From contig CAAFHY010000162.1 of NCBI GenBank assembly GCA_900762805.1, positions 1 to 11,891 of the forward strand: DNA of 11,891 nt, in the 5' to 3' direction. The stretch's first letter is position 1, and the number at the start of each line of letters is the position of its first letter. The position numbers and the translations under genes are program-made. Under the pieces are notes generated by a model. It searched no databases. It had not been told where the DNA came from and worked only from the letters and a program-made list of their open reading frames with translations. Shown in pieces: positions 1 through 7,460 of this stretch. Source of the stretch: Oscillospiraceae bacterium. Its GTDB lineage: Bacteria > Bacillota > Clostridia > Oscillospirales > Ruminococcaceae.

Positions 1-4
1 ATCA

Positions 5-16
5 CTACTAATGTAG
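5..16. promoter_or_regulatory. Possible BlaI-type operator upstream of the repressor gene
   Basis: An interrupted inverted repeat CTAC-TAAT-GTAG lies 31 bp before the BlaI-family start codon. BlaI/MecI/CopY repressors are known to bind TACA/TGTA-like dyads, and this one reads TAC-(4)-GTA. The arms are only 4 bp and the rest of the promoter lies outside the window or cannot be recognised, so autoregulation through this site is a reasonable guess rather than a demonstrated operator. Confidence 0.35.
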
Positions 17-47
17 AAAAAAGATATTTGAAAAAAGGAGCTTTCCC

Positions 48-416
48 ATGGAAAAAGAGCAGCGTCTGCCCGATGGTGAATTGCAGATCATGCAGATAGT
101 CTGGCGGCAGCAGCCGCCGGTGCCGCGCAGCGCTATCGAGCGCGGGCTTGACCGCGCACTGGCGCCCAGCACGGTCATCACCGTTTTATCGCGGCTGTGC
201 GACAAGGGCTTTCTGAAGGTCGAGCACCGCGGCCGCACCAACTACTACACGCCGCTCATAGCCGAGCGCGACTACCTTGCCCGGCAGAGCCGCAGCCTGC
301 TTGACCAGCTGTTCGGCGGCTCGGTGGCGGCCTTCGCCACCTCACTGTGCGACGGCGGCATATCGCGCGAGGAGATCGAGCAGCTCCGCCGCCTGCTGGA
401 GGAGGGCGCGCTGTGA
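48..416 (+). CDS. BlaI/MecI/CopY family transcriptional repressor
   Basis: A 122-residue DNA-binding repressor, the usual length for this family. The N-terminal half (about residues 5-70) is a winged helix: LPDGELQIMQIVW opens helix 1, APSTVITVLSRLCDKGFL (about 39-56) is the recognition helix region, and the wing follows with HRGRTNYYTPL. The C-terminal half (about 75-122) is helical and acidic, as expected for the dimerisation domain. The start is set by AAAAAAGGAG 7-8 nt upstream of ATG. The known partner mechanism is cleavage of the repressor by an M56 membrane protease, and such a gene follows directly (GTG inside this gene's stop). No Asn-Phe dipeptide, the site cut in staphylococcal BlaI, is visible in the C-terminal half, so any cleavage site here differs. 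The family assignment is firm. The inducing signal is unknown, and beta-lactam sensing should not be assumed. Confidence 0.93.
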   Translation: MEKEQRLPDGELQIMQIVWRQQPPVPRSAIERGLDRALAPSTVITVLSRLCDKGFLKVEHRGRTNYYTPLIAERDYLARQSRSLLDQLFGGSVAAFATSLCDGGISREEIEQLRRLLEEGAL

Positions 417-1894
417 TCGGCCTGCGCGTTTTCTGGGCGCTGTTTCTGGCCGGTATTGTCGGGCTGTGCTTTCGCCGCTCGTGGCGGTGGGAGCATGGCA
501 AAGACGGCGCGGACGAACTGTTTTATAGTGAAGAACGCGGCCGGATGACAACGGCCGTCTGGCTGTCGCCGCTGCTTCTGCCGCTCATGATGACCGCCGG
601 CTTTCTGCTCTACCTGCTGCTCGTCGATGGACAGCGCTTTTTCGGCGTCGCCACGCAGGTGCTGCTGACTGTCATCGTCTATTTCGCCCTGCTGGCGGCG
701 CTTCTGCCGCTGCTGCGCCGCTGCATCAGTGCCCGTGCCTGTGCCGTGCTGTGGCTGCTGCCCGTCTTTGAGTTTTATCAGTTCAACGTGCTGGCCGAGG
801 GCCAGCCGCGTCCGCTGCTGACTGTCTACCTGCCCGGATCGGCGCTTCGCGCTGCTGTTGCCGTATGGGCCGCCGGCTTTGCCGCGGTGCTGCTGTGGTA
901 TACGGTGTCGCATCTGGCTTTTCGCCGCCGTGTGCTGCGGCAGACGTCGCCGGTCAACGATCCGCAGACGCTGGCCATCTGGCAGGCAGAGCTGGATCGC
1001 GTTGATTACCGGCAGCCGGGGCGTCTGCTGCAAAGTGCCGCTGCCGGCGCACCCTTTTCAACGGGGCTTTTCAAGAGGACCCGCCTGACCGTGCTGCCCG
1101 AACGGTTCTATTCGGCCGACGATCTTATGTGGATATTCCGTCATGAGATCCGTCATTTGCAGCGCGGCGATGTTGAAACAAAGCTCTTTCTGACCTTCTG
1201 CAACGCCCTGTGCTGGTTCTGCCCGCTGGTGTGGCTGGCCACCCGCCGGGCAGCCGAGGATATCGAGCTTTCCTGCGACGAATGGGTGCTGAAGGAGGCC
1301 GACGAACCGGCGCGCCGCCGCTATGCCGAGCTGCTGCTGCGCTCGGCCGGCCCGCAGCGGGGCTTTACGACCTGCCTGTCGGCATCGGCCCGGTCGCTGC
1401 GCTACCGGCTCAGGAGCATTATGTCGGCCGGCCGCCGGCTGACCGGCACGGCGGTGCTGATGGCAGCCATGTTCCTGTGCGTCATGAGCTACGGCCTGGC
1501 CGCTGTGACCACCGAACGCACAACGGCCGATCGGCTGCTCGACGGGGCCTCGGTCGGCACAGTCTATTACCAGATGGGGCTTCCGCTGGGAACGGCCTAT
1601 GCGGAGGACAAATTCTCGGACTCGGCGCTTCGGGAAGCGCTGTCGGGACTGACAGCCGAGCAGCTTCTCGGCCAGTATCAAAACAGAGATGAGGCGGCGC
1701 GTCAGCTGAGCCTCTATTTTTCCGACACGGGCGGCCGTGGGATGATGAACATCTATGATGACAGCATCGTGGTGGAATATTACAGGGCGGATGAGAAGGG
1801 ACACTCGGCACGGCGGCAGCTGCGCTGCTGGCTGCTTCGGGATCAGGTTGACTGGGCGAGGGTGGAGCAATGCTTTTCCGCCCACGCCGACTGA
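413..1894 (+). CDS. M56 family (BlaR1/MecR1-like) membrane metallopeptidase
   Basis: About 493 residues from a GTG start at 413. That start overlaps the stop of the repressor gene and is preceded 6 nt upstream by GGAGGAGGG. The reading frame is open upstream, but only GTG413 has a ribosome site and yields a hydrophobic N-terminus. Several N-terminal membrane segments precede the zinc-protease motif HEIRH (H244, E245, H248, followed by LQRGD). The downstream ELSCDEWVL (E285-L293) supplies the third metal-ligand region typical of M56. A final membrane span, around GTAVLMAAMFLCVMSYGLAAV, is followed by roughly 130 residues predicted to lie outside the cell. That tail has no SxxK/SxN/KTG penicillin-binding signature, so unlike BlaR1/MecR1 it lacks a beta-lactam sensor. 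The role inferred is cleavage of the adjacent BlaI-family repressor on an unknown signal. The ligand of the tail is not recognisable. Confidence 0.9.
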   Translation: MIGLRVFWALFLAGIVGLCFRRSWRWEHGKDGADELFYSEERGRMTTAVWLSPLLLPLMMTAGFLLYLLLVDGQRFFGVATQVLLTVIVYFALLAALLPLLRRCISARACAVLWLLPVFEFYQFNVLAEGQPRPLLTVYLPGSALRAAVAVWAAGFAAVLLWYTVSHLAFRRRVLRQTSPVNDPQTLAIWQAELDRVDYRQPGRLLQSAAAGAPFSTGLFKRTRLTVLPERFYSADDLMWIFRHEIRHLQRGDVETKLFLTFCNALCWFCPLVWLATRRAAEDIELSCDEWVLKEADEPARRRYAELLLRSAGPQRGFTTCLSASARSLRYRLRSIMSAGRRLTGTAVLMAAMFLCVMSYGLAAVTTERTTADRLLDGASVGTVYYQMGLPLGTAYAEDKFSDSALREALSGLTAEQLLGQYQNRDEAARQLSLYFSDTGGRGMMNIYDDSIVVEYYRADEKGHSARRQLRCWLLRDQVDWARVEQCFSAHAD

Positions 1895-2424
1895 CCGGTG
1901 AGGAAAAAAAACAGATCACAGAAAAGCACGGGCTTGCAGACGCCTGCTTCTGCTGCGGCGGGAAAGACGGAAAGTGGCTGTGTGCAGAGCGCACACATGG
2001 TGTTTTTCACGGCTCGGCCGCGCGCTTCCGGATTGCTCCGTGCGGGGAAGACGCGATTTTGACGGCCGGCAACGGGAAGCGTCCCATGGCCGATGCCTGG
2101 CGCTGCCGCAAAATCATTTTGTACTGCGATAAGCAGGTGCGGCGGGCAGGGGCAGATCGTTTTCAGGCTACCCGCACGGTACTGTCCCGCCGGATTTCCG
2201 CCGCGGGGCAGCAAGCTGAAAGCGGGGGAGTGCGGCGGCTTTTCAAGCCCGAGACTAAAATAGACGCCCGACCGCGGGAGGGGCGTGAGGTGTGCGCGCC
2301 GTGCCGGATATCGGGTGCCTTCATTCGCCGGGTGCGCTCTGCCGCCGCGCGGGCGGAGCCGGAAAACAGAAAAATGCCGTGGACGGTCTTTGAAGGGCCG
2401 TCCACGGCATTTCATATACTCTGA
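1870..2424 (+). CDS. Doubtful Cys-rich ORF after the M56 gene
   Basis: An open frame of 184 codons starts at ATG1870 inside the 3' end of the M56 gene, with GGTGGAG just before it, so translational coupling is possible. The first ~100 codons look protein-like (LTGEEKKQI, then CFCC, KWLC, WRC and YCDKQV) with several cysteines in CxC/CC spacing. The last ~80 are Arg/Ala-rich and run straight through the terminator hairpin at 2372-2412, which argues against the full length being real. I recognise no family. It may be a short genuine protein with a decayed 3' end, or simply chance open frame in GC-rich DNA. Otherwise 1895-2371 shows no gene, and no clear plus-strand terminator for the BlaI/M56 operon was found. 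Confidence 0.25.
   Translation: MLFRPRRLTGEEKKQITEKHGLADACFCCGGKDGKWLCAERTHGVFHGSAARFRIAPCGEDAILTAGNGKRPMADAWRCRKIILYCDKQVRRAGADRFQATRTVLSRRISAAGQQAESGGVRRLFKPETKIDARPREGREVCAPCRISGAFIRRVRSAAARAEPENRKMPWTVFEGPSTAFHIL
2372..2412 (-). terminator. Rho-independent terminator of the F420-ligase-like gene
   Basis: A perfect 15-bp stem (2372-2386 with 2398-2412) surrounds an 11-nt loop. Read on the minus strand, the stem runs into TTTTTCTGTTTT, a good U-tract, about 50 nt beyond the stop codon at 2462. On the plus strand it is followed by CATATACTCTGA with no U-run, so it mainly serves the minus-strand gene. Confidence 0.85.
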
Positions 2425-2461
2425 CCATATACCGCTTTACTGCTGCCGGATAAGCTTTCTC

Positions 2462-3658
2462 TCAGCTGGTATAGTTGTCGAAATAACCCTGCACCAGCAC
2501 GATAGGAGTTCCCTTGTCGCCCGATCCGCTGGTCAGGTCGCACAGCGAGCCGATGAGATCGGTCAGCTGGCGCGGCGTGGTGCCCTCGGACACCATCTGT
2601 CCCACAAGATCGGCGTCCTTCTGGCGGATGCTGTCGGATATGGCCTGCCTGAGCGCCTCGCCCGACAGCGCGCCGAACTCATTGTCGGCCAGATATTTGA
2701 GCTTCAGCTCATTGGGCGTGCCGACCAGCCCATCGGTGTAGGCCGGTGAGACAACAGGGTCGGCCAGCTCCCAGATGCGGCCCTTGGGATCCTTGAAAGC
2801 GCCGTCGCCGTAGACCATGACCTCCAGCTTTTTGCCGGTCGCTTCAAAAAGGCGGCGCTGGATATCATCCACCAGCCCGCGGCAGGCGCGCGGAAAGAGC
2901 TTGACGCTGTCCTCGGTCGCCTTGTTGGAGCCGAGCAGGCCGTATTTTTCATTGTAGCCGCTGCCGTCGATGGGAGCGGTCATGATATCGTCCAGTCCCA
3001 GCACCGTCTGCGCGCCGGCAGCTCTGAGCAGCCGCTTGGTGCGCGCACGGGTGTGGATATCGCAGGTGAGCAGGCGGTCGGCATAGGCGAGGATGGCCTG
3101 CGGGCGGTTGGCGAAGATGACCTCGACCTCAGCGCCGCTCTCGCGGATGAGCTGCTGATAGTATTCGACATAATCGACGCCGGTAAAGGGGTGGCGCACC
3201 GCGCCGAACAGCTCGCGGAAGCGCGCAAGCGTCAGCACATCGCGGTAAGGGTCAACGTCGGCTGCGTCGAGGGCGTCGAGGCTGACGATCTCGTTGCCCA
3301 CCTCGTCCGAGGGATAGCTGAGCATCAGCACGATCCTTTTAGCTCCGCCGGCGATGCCGCGCAGGCAGACGGCGAAGCGGTTGCGCGAGAGGATGGGGAA
3401 CAGAACGCCGACCGTCCCGCCGCCCAGCTTGGCTCTGACGTCGGCGGCGATAGCGTCGGCCGATGCATAGTTGCCCTGCGCGCGCGCCACGACCGATTCC
3501 GTCACCGCCACAACGTCGCGGTCGTTCAGCGAAAAGCCGTCGCCCGCGGCGGCAGCCAGCACGCTTTCGGTCACGATGGCGGCGAGGTCGTCTCCCTGGC
3601 GGATGATGGGGCAGCGGATGCCGCGCGAAACTGTGCCAACTTTTCTTTCCCCGTCCAT
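2462..3658 (-). CDS. Coenzyme F420-0:L-glutamate ligase family protein (CofE-like)
   Basis: 398 residues. ATG3658 is chosen because AAAGGAG sits 10 nt upstream and a consensus promoter lies at 3719-3747; the open frame further upstream overlaps that promoter. The N-terminal part (GIRCPIIRQGDDLAAIV, then LNDRDVVAVTESVVARAQG at about residues 45-65) matches the start of the F420_ligase fold. GDGAFKDPKGRIWELADPVV lies near residues 280-300, and the C-terminus carries GTPNELKLKYLADNEF. Known members add glutamate to F420-0 in a GTP- and metal-dependent reaction in actinobacteria and methanogens. The protein is longer than archaeal CofE (about 250). It belongs to a group common in Firmicutes, where F420 synthesis is generally not established, so the real substrate is unknown. 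No other F420 gene is in the window. It stands alone, divergent from a nucleoside hydrolase. Family confidence is high; functional confidence is low. Confidence 0.82.
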   Translation of the reverse strand: MDGERKVGTVSRGIRCPIIRQGDDLAAIVTESVLAAAAGDGFSLNDRDVVAVTESVVARAQGNYASADAIAADVRAKLGGGTVGVLFPILSRNRFAVCLRGIAGGAKRIVLMLSYPSDEVGNEIVSLDALDAADVDPYRDVLTLARFRELFGAVRHPFTGVDYVEYYQQLIRESGAEVEVIFANRPQAILAYADRLLTCDIHTRARTKRLLRAAGAQTVLGLDDIMTAPIDGSGYNEKYGLLGSNKATEDSVKLFPRACRGLVDDIQRRLFEATGKKLEVMVYGDGAFKDPKGRIWELADPVVSPAYTDGLVGTPNELKLKYLADNEFGALSGEALRQAISDSIRQKDADLVGQMVSEGTTPRQLTDLIGSLCDLTSGSGDKGTPIVLVQGYFDNYTS

Positions 3659-3718
3659 AACTTTTAAGCTCCTTTCTGAGGCAGGCCCGGCGGCCTGAGG
3701 CTTTACACCACGCTTAGT

Positions 3719-3747
3719 ATTATAGTGGTACCGGCCGGCGATTGCAA
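3719..3747 (-). promoter_or_regulatory. Sigma-70-type promoter for the F420-ligase-like gene
   Basis: On the minus strand: -35 TTGCAA (3747-3742), a 17-nt spacer, and a perfect -10 TATAAT (3724-3719). Transcription would begin near 3712, giving a leader of about 50 nt before ATG3658. No operator-like dyad was noticed. Confidence 0.8.
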
Positions 3748-3786
3748 GGGTGAGACGAAAAGAAACGGCTGCCGCCGCTTTCCGGC

Positions 3787-3815
3787 TTGACAAGTGTGGC
3801 CGGACCTGCCATACT
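3787..3815 (+). promoter_or_regulatory. Sigma-70-type promoter for the nucleoside hydrolase
   Basis: -35 TTGACA (3787-3792, perfect), a 17-nt spacer, and -10 CATACT (3810-3815) preceded by TGC as an extended -10. The predicted start site is near 3822, leaving a short leader of about 25 nt with AGGAGGA before ATG3848. It lies back to back with the minus-strand promoter; the two -35 boxes are about 40 bp apart. Confidence 0.75.
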
Positions 3816-3847
3816 GATACTATATTCTGCCGCAGGAGGAGATAAAA

Positions 3848-4849
3848 ATGTCTGAACCCATGAAAATGATACTGGATGTCGATACCGGTACCGACGACGC
3901 CGTTGCCATTATCTGCGCTTATATGGACGAGCGCATCGATCTGCTGGCTGTCTGCACCACAGCCGGCAACAAGCCGCTCGATAAAACAACTGAAAACACG
4001 TTGCGCGTGCGTGAGCTGCTGGGCGCTGATTTTCCGGTTTACCGCGGCTGCGGTGTGCCGATGGTCGGCACCATGCTCAAGGCCCGCTGCGCCGCTTACG
4101 ATAAAGAACACGCCCCTAAGTATGATGAAAATGGCAAGAGGATCGAGTATCACACGGATTATCTCGAACTGCCGCCCTCAACCACTAAGGTCGAGCCGGA
4201 GCATGCCGTCTGGTACTATATCGATACACTTATGAAAAGCGAGGGCGATATCACCGTTGTACTGACCGGCCCCATGACCAATCTCGCCATGGCGCTGCGG
4301 CTGGAGCCGCAGATCGCCGGCAAGATCCGCAAGGTGGTGCTGATGGGCGGCGGCATTTTGCAGACCAATGTCACGGCGGCCGCCGAGCACAACATCTGGG
4401 CCGACCCGGAGGCGGCGCAGATCCTAATGGAGGCCGGCTTCCCGCTGTGGATCGTGCCGCTTGACGCCACACATCGCGCCTGCATCACGGCCGCCGAGTC
4501 GGCCTACATGAAGTCGCTTGGTACGCCGGTCGGCGAGCTGGTGGCCAGCTGCATGGAGCAGCGTATTTTTGCTTACGGTTATCTGCAGCCGATGGATCTG
4601 CCCGATTCTGCCCCTGTTCACGACGCGCTGGCTGTGCAGGTTGCCGTCGATCCGTCAGTTGTCACGCGTGATATCTTCACGCGCGTTGACGTCGATATCA
4701 GCGGCGGCTACGGCGACGGCCAGACCATCGTCGATATGCGTGCCCACCCCACCGAGCCGCGGAATGCCACCTTTGTGCTGGAGGCTGACCGTGACCGCCA
4801 TGCCCGGTGGGTCATCGGCTGTGTCGAGCGTTTCGGGCGGAAGGCGTAG
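3848..4849 (+). CDS. Nucleoside hydrolase (inosine/uridine-preferring family)
   Basis: 333 residues, cytosolic, predicted to split the N-glycosidic bond of nucleosides to free base plus ribose in purine/pyrimidine salvage. The N-terminal DVDTGTDDA (D10-A18) is the calcium- and ribose-binding signature. LTGPMTNLA (about 140), MGGG (about 165), AEHNIWADPEAA, PLDATH and PVHDALA (His about 258) occur in the expected order and supply the remaining metal and active-site residues. AGGAGGA lies 7-8 nt before ATG. The usual HGxxGL loop near residue 80 is not present. In its place, after an inserted charged stretch (KARCAAYDKEHAPKYDENGK), comes YHTDYLELPPS (His102). This suggests a divergent substrate pocket. 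It is monocistronic, with its own promoter and a strong terminator. The family is certain, the substrate is not. Confidence 0.93.
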   Translation: MSEPMKMILDVDTGTDDAVAIICAYMDERIDLLAVCTTAGNKPLDKTTENTLRVRELLGADFPVYRGCGVPMVGTMLKARCAAYDKEHAPKYDENGKRIEYHTDYLELPPSTTKVEPEHAVWYYIDTLMKSEGDITVVLTGPMTNLAMALRLEPQIAGKIRKVVLMGGGILQTNVTAAAEHNIWADPEAAQILMEAGFPLWIVPLDATHRACITAAESAYMKSLGTPVGELVASCMEQRIFAYGYLQPMDLPDSAPVHDALAVQVAVDPSVVTRDIFTRVDVDISGGYGDGQTIVDMRAHPTEPRNATFVLEADRDRHARWVIGCVERFGRKA

Positions 4850-4894
4850 CGCCGTCTGTTGGGAAGGACGGCATCAGACAGGAAGCAGTCAAAT

Positions 4895-4929
4895 AAAATC
4901 ACCCGCACAGCCGTGCGGGTGATTTTTTT
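4895..4929. terminator. Strong, probably bidirectional rho-independent terminator
   Basis: A perfect 14-bp stem (4895-4908 with 4913-4926) closes a 4-nt loop AGCC. Seven T residues follow on the plus strand (4923-4929), suiting the end of the nucleoside hydrolase unit. On the minus strand the stem is followed by a T-rich ATTTTATTT tail, so it can also end the converging cyclase transcript, whose stop is at 5039. The 110 bp between this hairpin and 5039 show no gene. Confidence 0.92.
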
Positions 4930-5038
4930 ATCCCATTCAGAAGCGAGCCGGCGGTGCCATGCTTTTTGCGGGACGCCGGCTGCCGTTCCGATGCGGCGGA
5001 GGGACAGGAAAGCGCTGCCCGGCCGGAGCAAAAGTGCT

Positions 5039-5596
5039 TTATATTTCCGCGATGACGCGGCAAGGCAGGCCGGTCATGCCGGCGCAACGCATGGGAAGGG
5101 TATAGGCAAGGAATTTGCCGCCGGCGTCAACGACCGCCTTGAGTCCGCAGAGGTTCTCAATAACGAACACGCTGCGGTCAGCACAGGCCTGATCGGCCGG
5201 CACGTGTTCCTTTCTGCGCCGGATACCGGCAAAATCGACCCCGATAAGCGATATCTCCTTATCAAGAAGCGCGCCGAGCAGCTCATGGGAGAGCTGCGGG
5301 TGCCCGCTGAGGTAGGCTTTTCCACCGTAGCCCGTCCTTTCGATGTGGCCGGTGAAGAAAGCGACAAACATATCCCGGCTTACCTTATCAAGCTCGATAT
5401 CGGAAAGGCCGATATCCCGGCCGGTCACATGGGAAACATCGAAGGCAATGCCGTTTCTTTTGATGTATGTCAGAGGGAAAACCTTATCCATTATGTCAAA
5501 ATGCGTACCGAGATGGCCGGCGAGGGCTTTTTTCTCGTTTCCCTGTGCATCAGCTGCCATCTTAGGCGTTATTTCGAGCGTGATATCGATCAGCAT
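5039..5596 (-). CDS. Cyclase family protein (kynurenine-formamidase-like fold)
   Basis: 185 residues. AGGAGG lies 9 nt before ATG5596. The N-terminal part carries GHLGTHFD (H28, G30, T31, H32, D34), the core of the HxGTHxD metal-binding motif of the PF04199 cyclase/hydrolase fold. The usual continuation PxH is missing (I35-M36-D37-K38). Further on come SHELLGALLDKEISLIGVDFAG (about 103-124), RRRKEHVPADQ and MTGLPCRVIAEI at the C-terminus. This pattern fits a compact clostridial subfamily rather than true kynurenine formamidase (about 205-215 aa). Homologues with the full motif hydrolyse N-formyl or cyclic amides using divalent metals; the substrate here is unknown. The gene begins 43 bp after the end of the lipoprotein gene on the same strand with no terminator between, so the two are probably cotranscribed. 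Confidence 0.85.
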   Translation of the reverse strand: MLIDITLEITPKMAADAQGNEKKALAGHLGTHFDIMDKVFPLTYIKRNGIAFDVSHVTGRDIGLSDIELDKVSRDMFVAFFTGHIERTGYGGKAYLSGHPQLSHELLGALLDKEISLIGVDFAGIRRRKEHVPADQACADRSVFVIENLCGLKAVVDAGGKFLAYTLPMRCAGMTGLPCRVIAEI

Positions 5597-5639
5597 GGCC
5601 GATTTCCTCCTTTCAGAATCGGTGTGTACGCCTGATGGC

Positions 5640-7372
5640 CTATGCTTCCCGCTGCTCCTCCAGCGAGGGCAGCAGCACGGTATGCGTGCGGGAATTGCTG
5701 TAGTGGGCCGTCACCCGCTGCGAGCGGCGCAGGAAGGCGTTGAATTCGTAGCCCCGGCCCGGACGCCTTGGTGCCGCCCGTCGTGGTTGAGATGGCGCTG
5801 CTGACAGGGCCAGAAGCAGACGGCGGGGTCTACCAGCTGATAGAAGGCGAGGCTGCCGGCCGTCCCGTGGGCGGGGACCTGCAGCATATCACTGGCCAGA
5901 TAGCTGCCAAACGTTTCGCAGAGCCGGCCGCAGAGGCTGGCATCGGCGTCGCCGGTGATAAGCAGCGTGCGGCCGCCGACCGTCAGCCGCCAGACGCCGG
6001 AGGTGCAGCCGACGCCGGTCGCGCGGGCGGGGTAATAGTCCTCCGGTGTGAAAAGAAATTCAATTTCGCCGCCGGGCAGGAAGAGCTTTTCGCCGGTGTG
6101 ATAGACATAGCGCTGAGCGAGGGGATAGCATTCGGTGACAGCCTTTTGGAAGCTGCTGATGCAGGAATTCAGAATAAGCGGGCTGGTCGTCATGCCCGGC
6201 AGGCTGTCAAGCTCCATGCTGCGCAGGTCGGGGAAGTTGTAGATCACCATTTCAAGGTCGAAGCGCCCCTTGTACTCCCGGATGAAGCGGGTCGGCAGCA
6301 GGATATGGTCGGGATTGGCGTGGGTGATCATCCAGGTCACACGGGGCTTGCCGCCGGGCGCGCGCTGCTTCAGAAAGTCATAGAGCACCTGCATATCCTT
6401 GTCGGCATCCCGGTAATAGCGGGCTGTCAGCTCGCTGGGCTGTCCGGCGTTGAGCGTTTTGATCTGCCAGCCGGAGGAGTCCCACCCGCCGTCGATGACG
6501 ATGAAGCTGCCGTCGGCCAGCTGCACGACCATGCACAGAACGTCCTCGGTGCCCTCGATGATGGAAACGGAGGGAGTAACGGCCTGTTCATAGTCGGTGA
6601 CGGGGACATTCTGGAACAGCGCCGTCTGCGGACCGTAGATGATGCGGAATTCCCCAATCGCCGCAAAATAGTCGTAGTGCAGCAGGGTATCGCCCTTGAT
6701 ATAGGTCGCAAAACGGTTTTCTCCGATGCGGTTGGCCTGGTAGAGCTGGTAGTCGGCCGCCGCGAGCGCGGCGTCGTAGGCTGCGATGTCACTGTCGGCG
6801 CTGCCGGCCGCGATGCCGGTGTAGCGCGCCATATAGTTGCCGCTGCCGCAGTTGTGAAGCTGCGGTTCCCCGCCGGCCGCCGGCTCAAACACGGGGATAG
6901 CCTCGGTGATGGAGGTGATGTCCCTGACCGTGCAGCTGCCGCGGTCGATGCCGTAGCTGCCATCCTCGATCCTGATGACCAGCTCGGTCACGCACGACAG
7001 CACCTCCTCGGCCACCGACTCCTCGCTCATGCAGATATAGAGGTTGTCGGTCTCGTCGATCCACAGCTCGTATTCGGTGTAGGACAGCGCGGCAGCGCCC
7101 GGCGTCCTGAGCTGCCCGGCCGTGCCGATGTAGATAGTCTTGCCGGCCGGCTGGCTGACGAGCCGGTAGATGGCGCCCGTCCGGGCCAGCAGGTCAACGG
7201 CAAAGCTGCGGACGGGTGCGGCGTTGGACAGATAGCTGACGATGGTATAGTCGGTCTGCTTGTCCTGCGCCAGCGGAAGATAGACGCCGTAGGGGCGGCG
7301 GCCGGGGTTCTGACAGGCCGTCAGCAGCAGGCTGAGCAGCAGGATAAGGGCCAGAGCTTTTGTTTTATGCAT
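5640..7372 (-). pseudogene. Metallo-beta-lactamase-fold lipoprotein, frameshifted near its 3' end
   Basis: ATG7372 has AGGAGA 5-6 nt upstream and gives a lipoprotein signal: MHKTK, a hydrophobic core, then LLTAC with C20 as the predicted lipidated cysteine. After an N-terminal region of about 250 residues, a ComEC-like MBL domain follows: VIDGGWD (D294), THANPDHI (351-357), FTPEDYY, LITGDA (D475) and QVPAHGTAGS (H502). The canonical HxHxDH is HxNxDH here. The frame then reads to a stop at 5711-5713, but the true C-terminus continues in the -1 frame as RGYEFNAFLRR...THTVLLPSLEEQREA, ending at TAG 5642-5640. One missing base, most simply in the C run 5752-5755 (G run on the coding strand), restores a 577-residue protein. 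It may be a sequencing error or a real mutation; only about 40 residues are affected. It probably acts at the outer face of the cell membrane. Its substrate is unknown. Confidence 0.8.
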
Positions 7373-7460
7373 AAGTCTCTCCTGAAACAGTGTGGTGAAG
7401 CAGCATGGGCTGCGGGACAGCCCCAAGGCCGGCAGCGCGCCGGATATGCGTGTGGCTTAT

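Noticed and set aside
272..1033. Minus-strand open frame of 253 codons opposite the BlaI/M56 genes
   Set aside because: Gln/Arg/Ala-rich low-complexity translation with no motif. The plus strand codes for two clear families here.
1058..1885. Minus-strand open frame of 275 codons opposite the M56 gene
   Set aside because: Antisense shadow. The HEIRH and ELSCDE motifs are on the plus strand.
3053..3667. Plus-strand open frame of 204 codons opposite the F420-ligase-like gene
   Set aside because: Antisense shadow with no family resemblance, and it ends in the other gene's ribosome site.
4859..5635. Plus-strand open frame of 258 codons opposite the cyclase gene
   Set aside because: It starts before a strong terminator hairpin and reads through it, and has no recognisable domain. 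The minus strand encodes HLGTHFD and the MTGLPCRV terminus with an AGGAGG site.
5740..5760. Programmed -1 frameshifting in the lipoprotein gene
   Set aside because: No slippery heptamer in the zero frame and no obvious stimulatory structure. A one-base indel in the C4 run is simpler.
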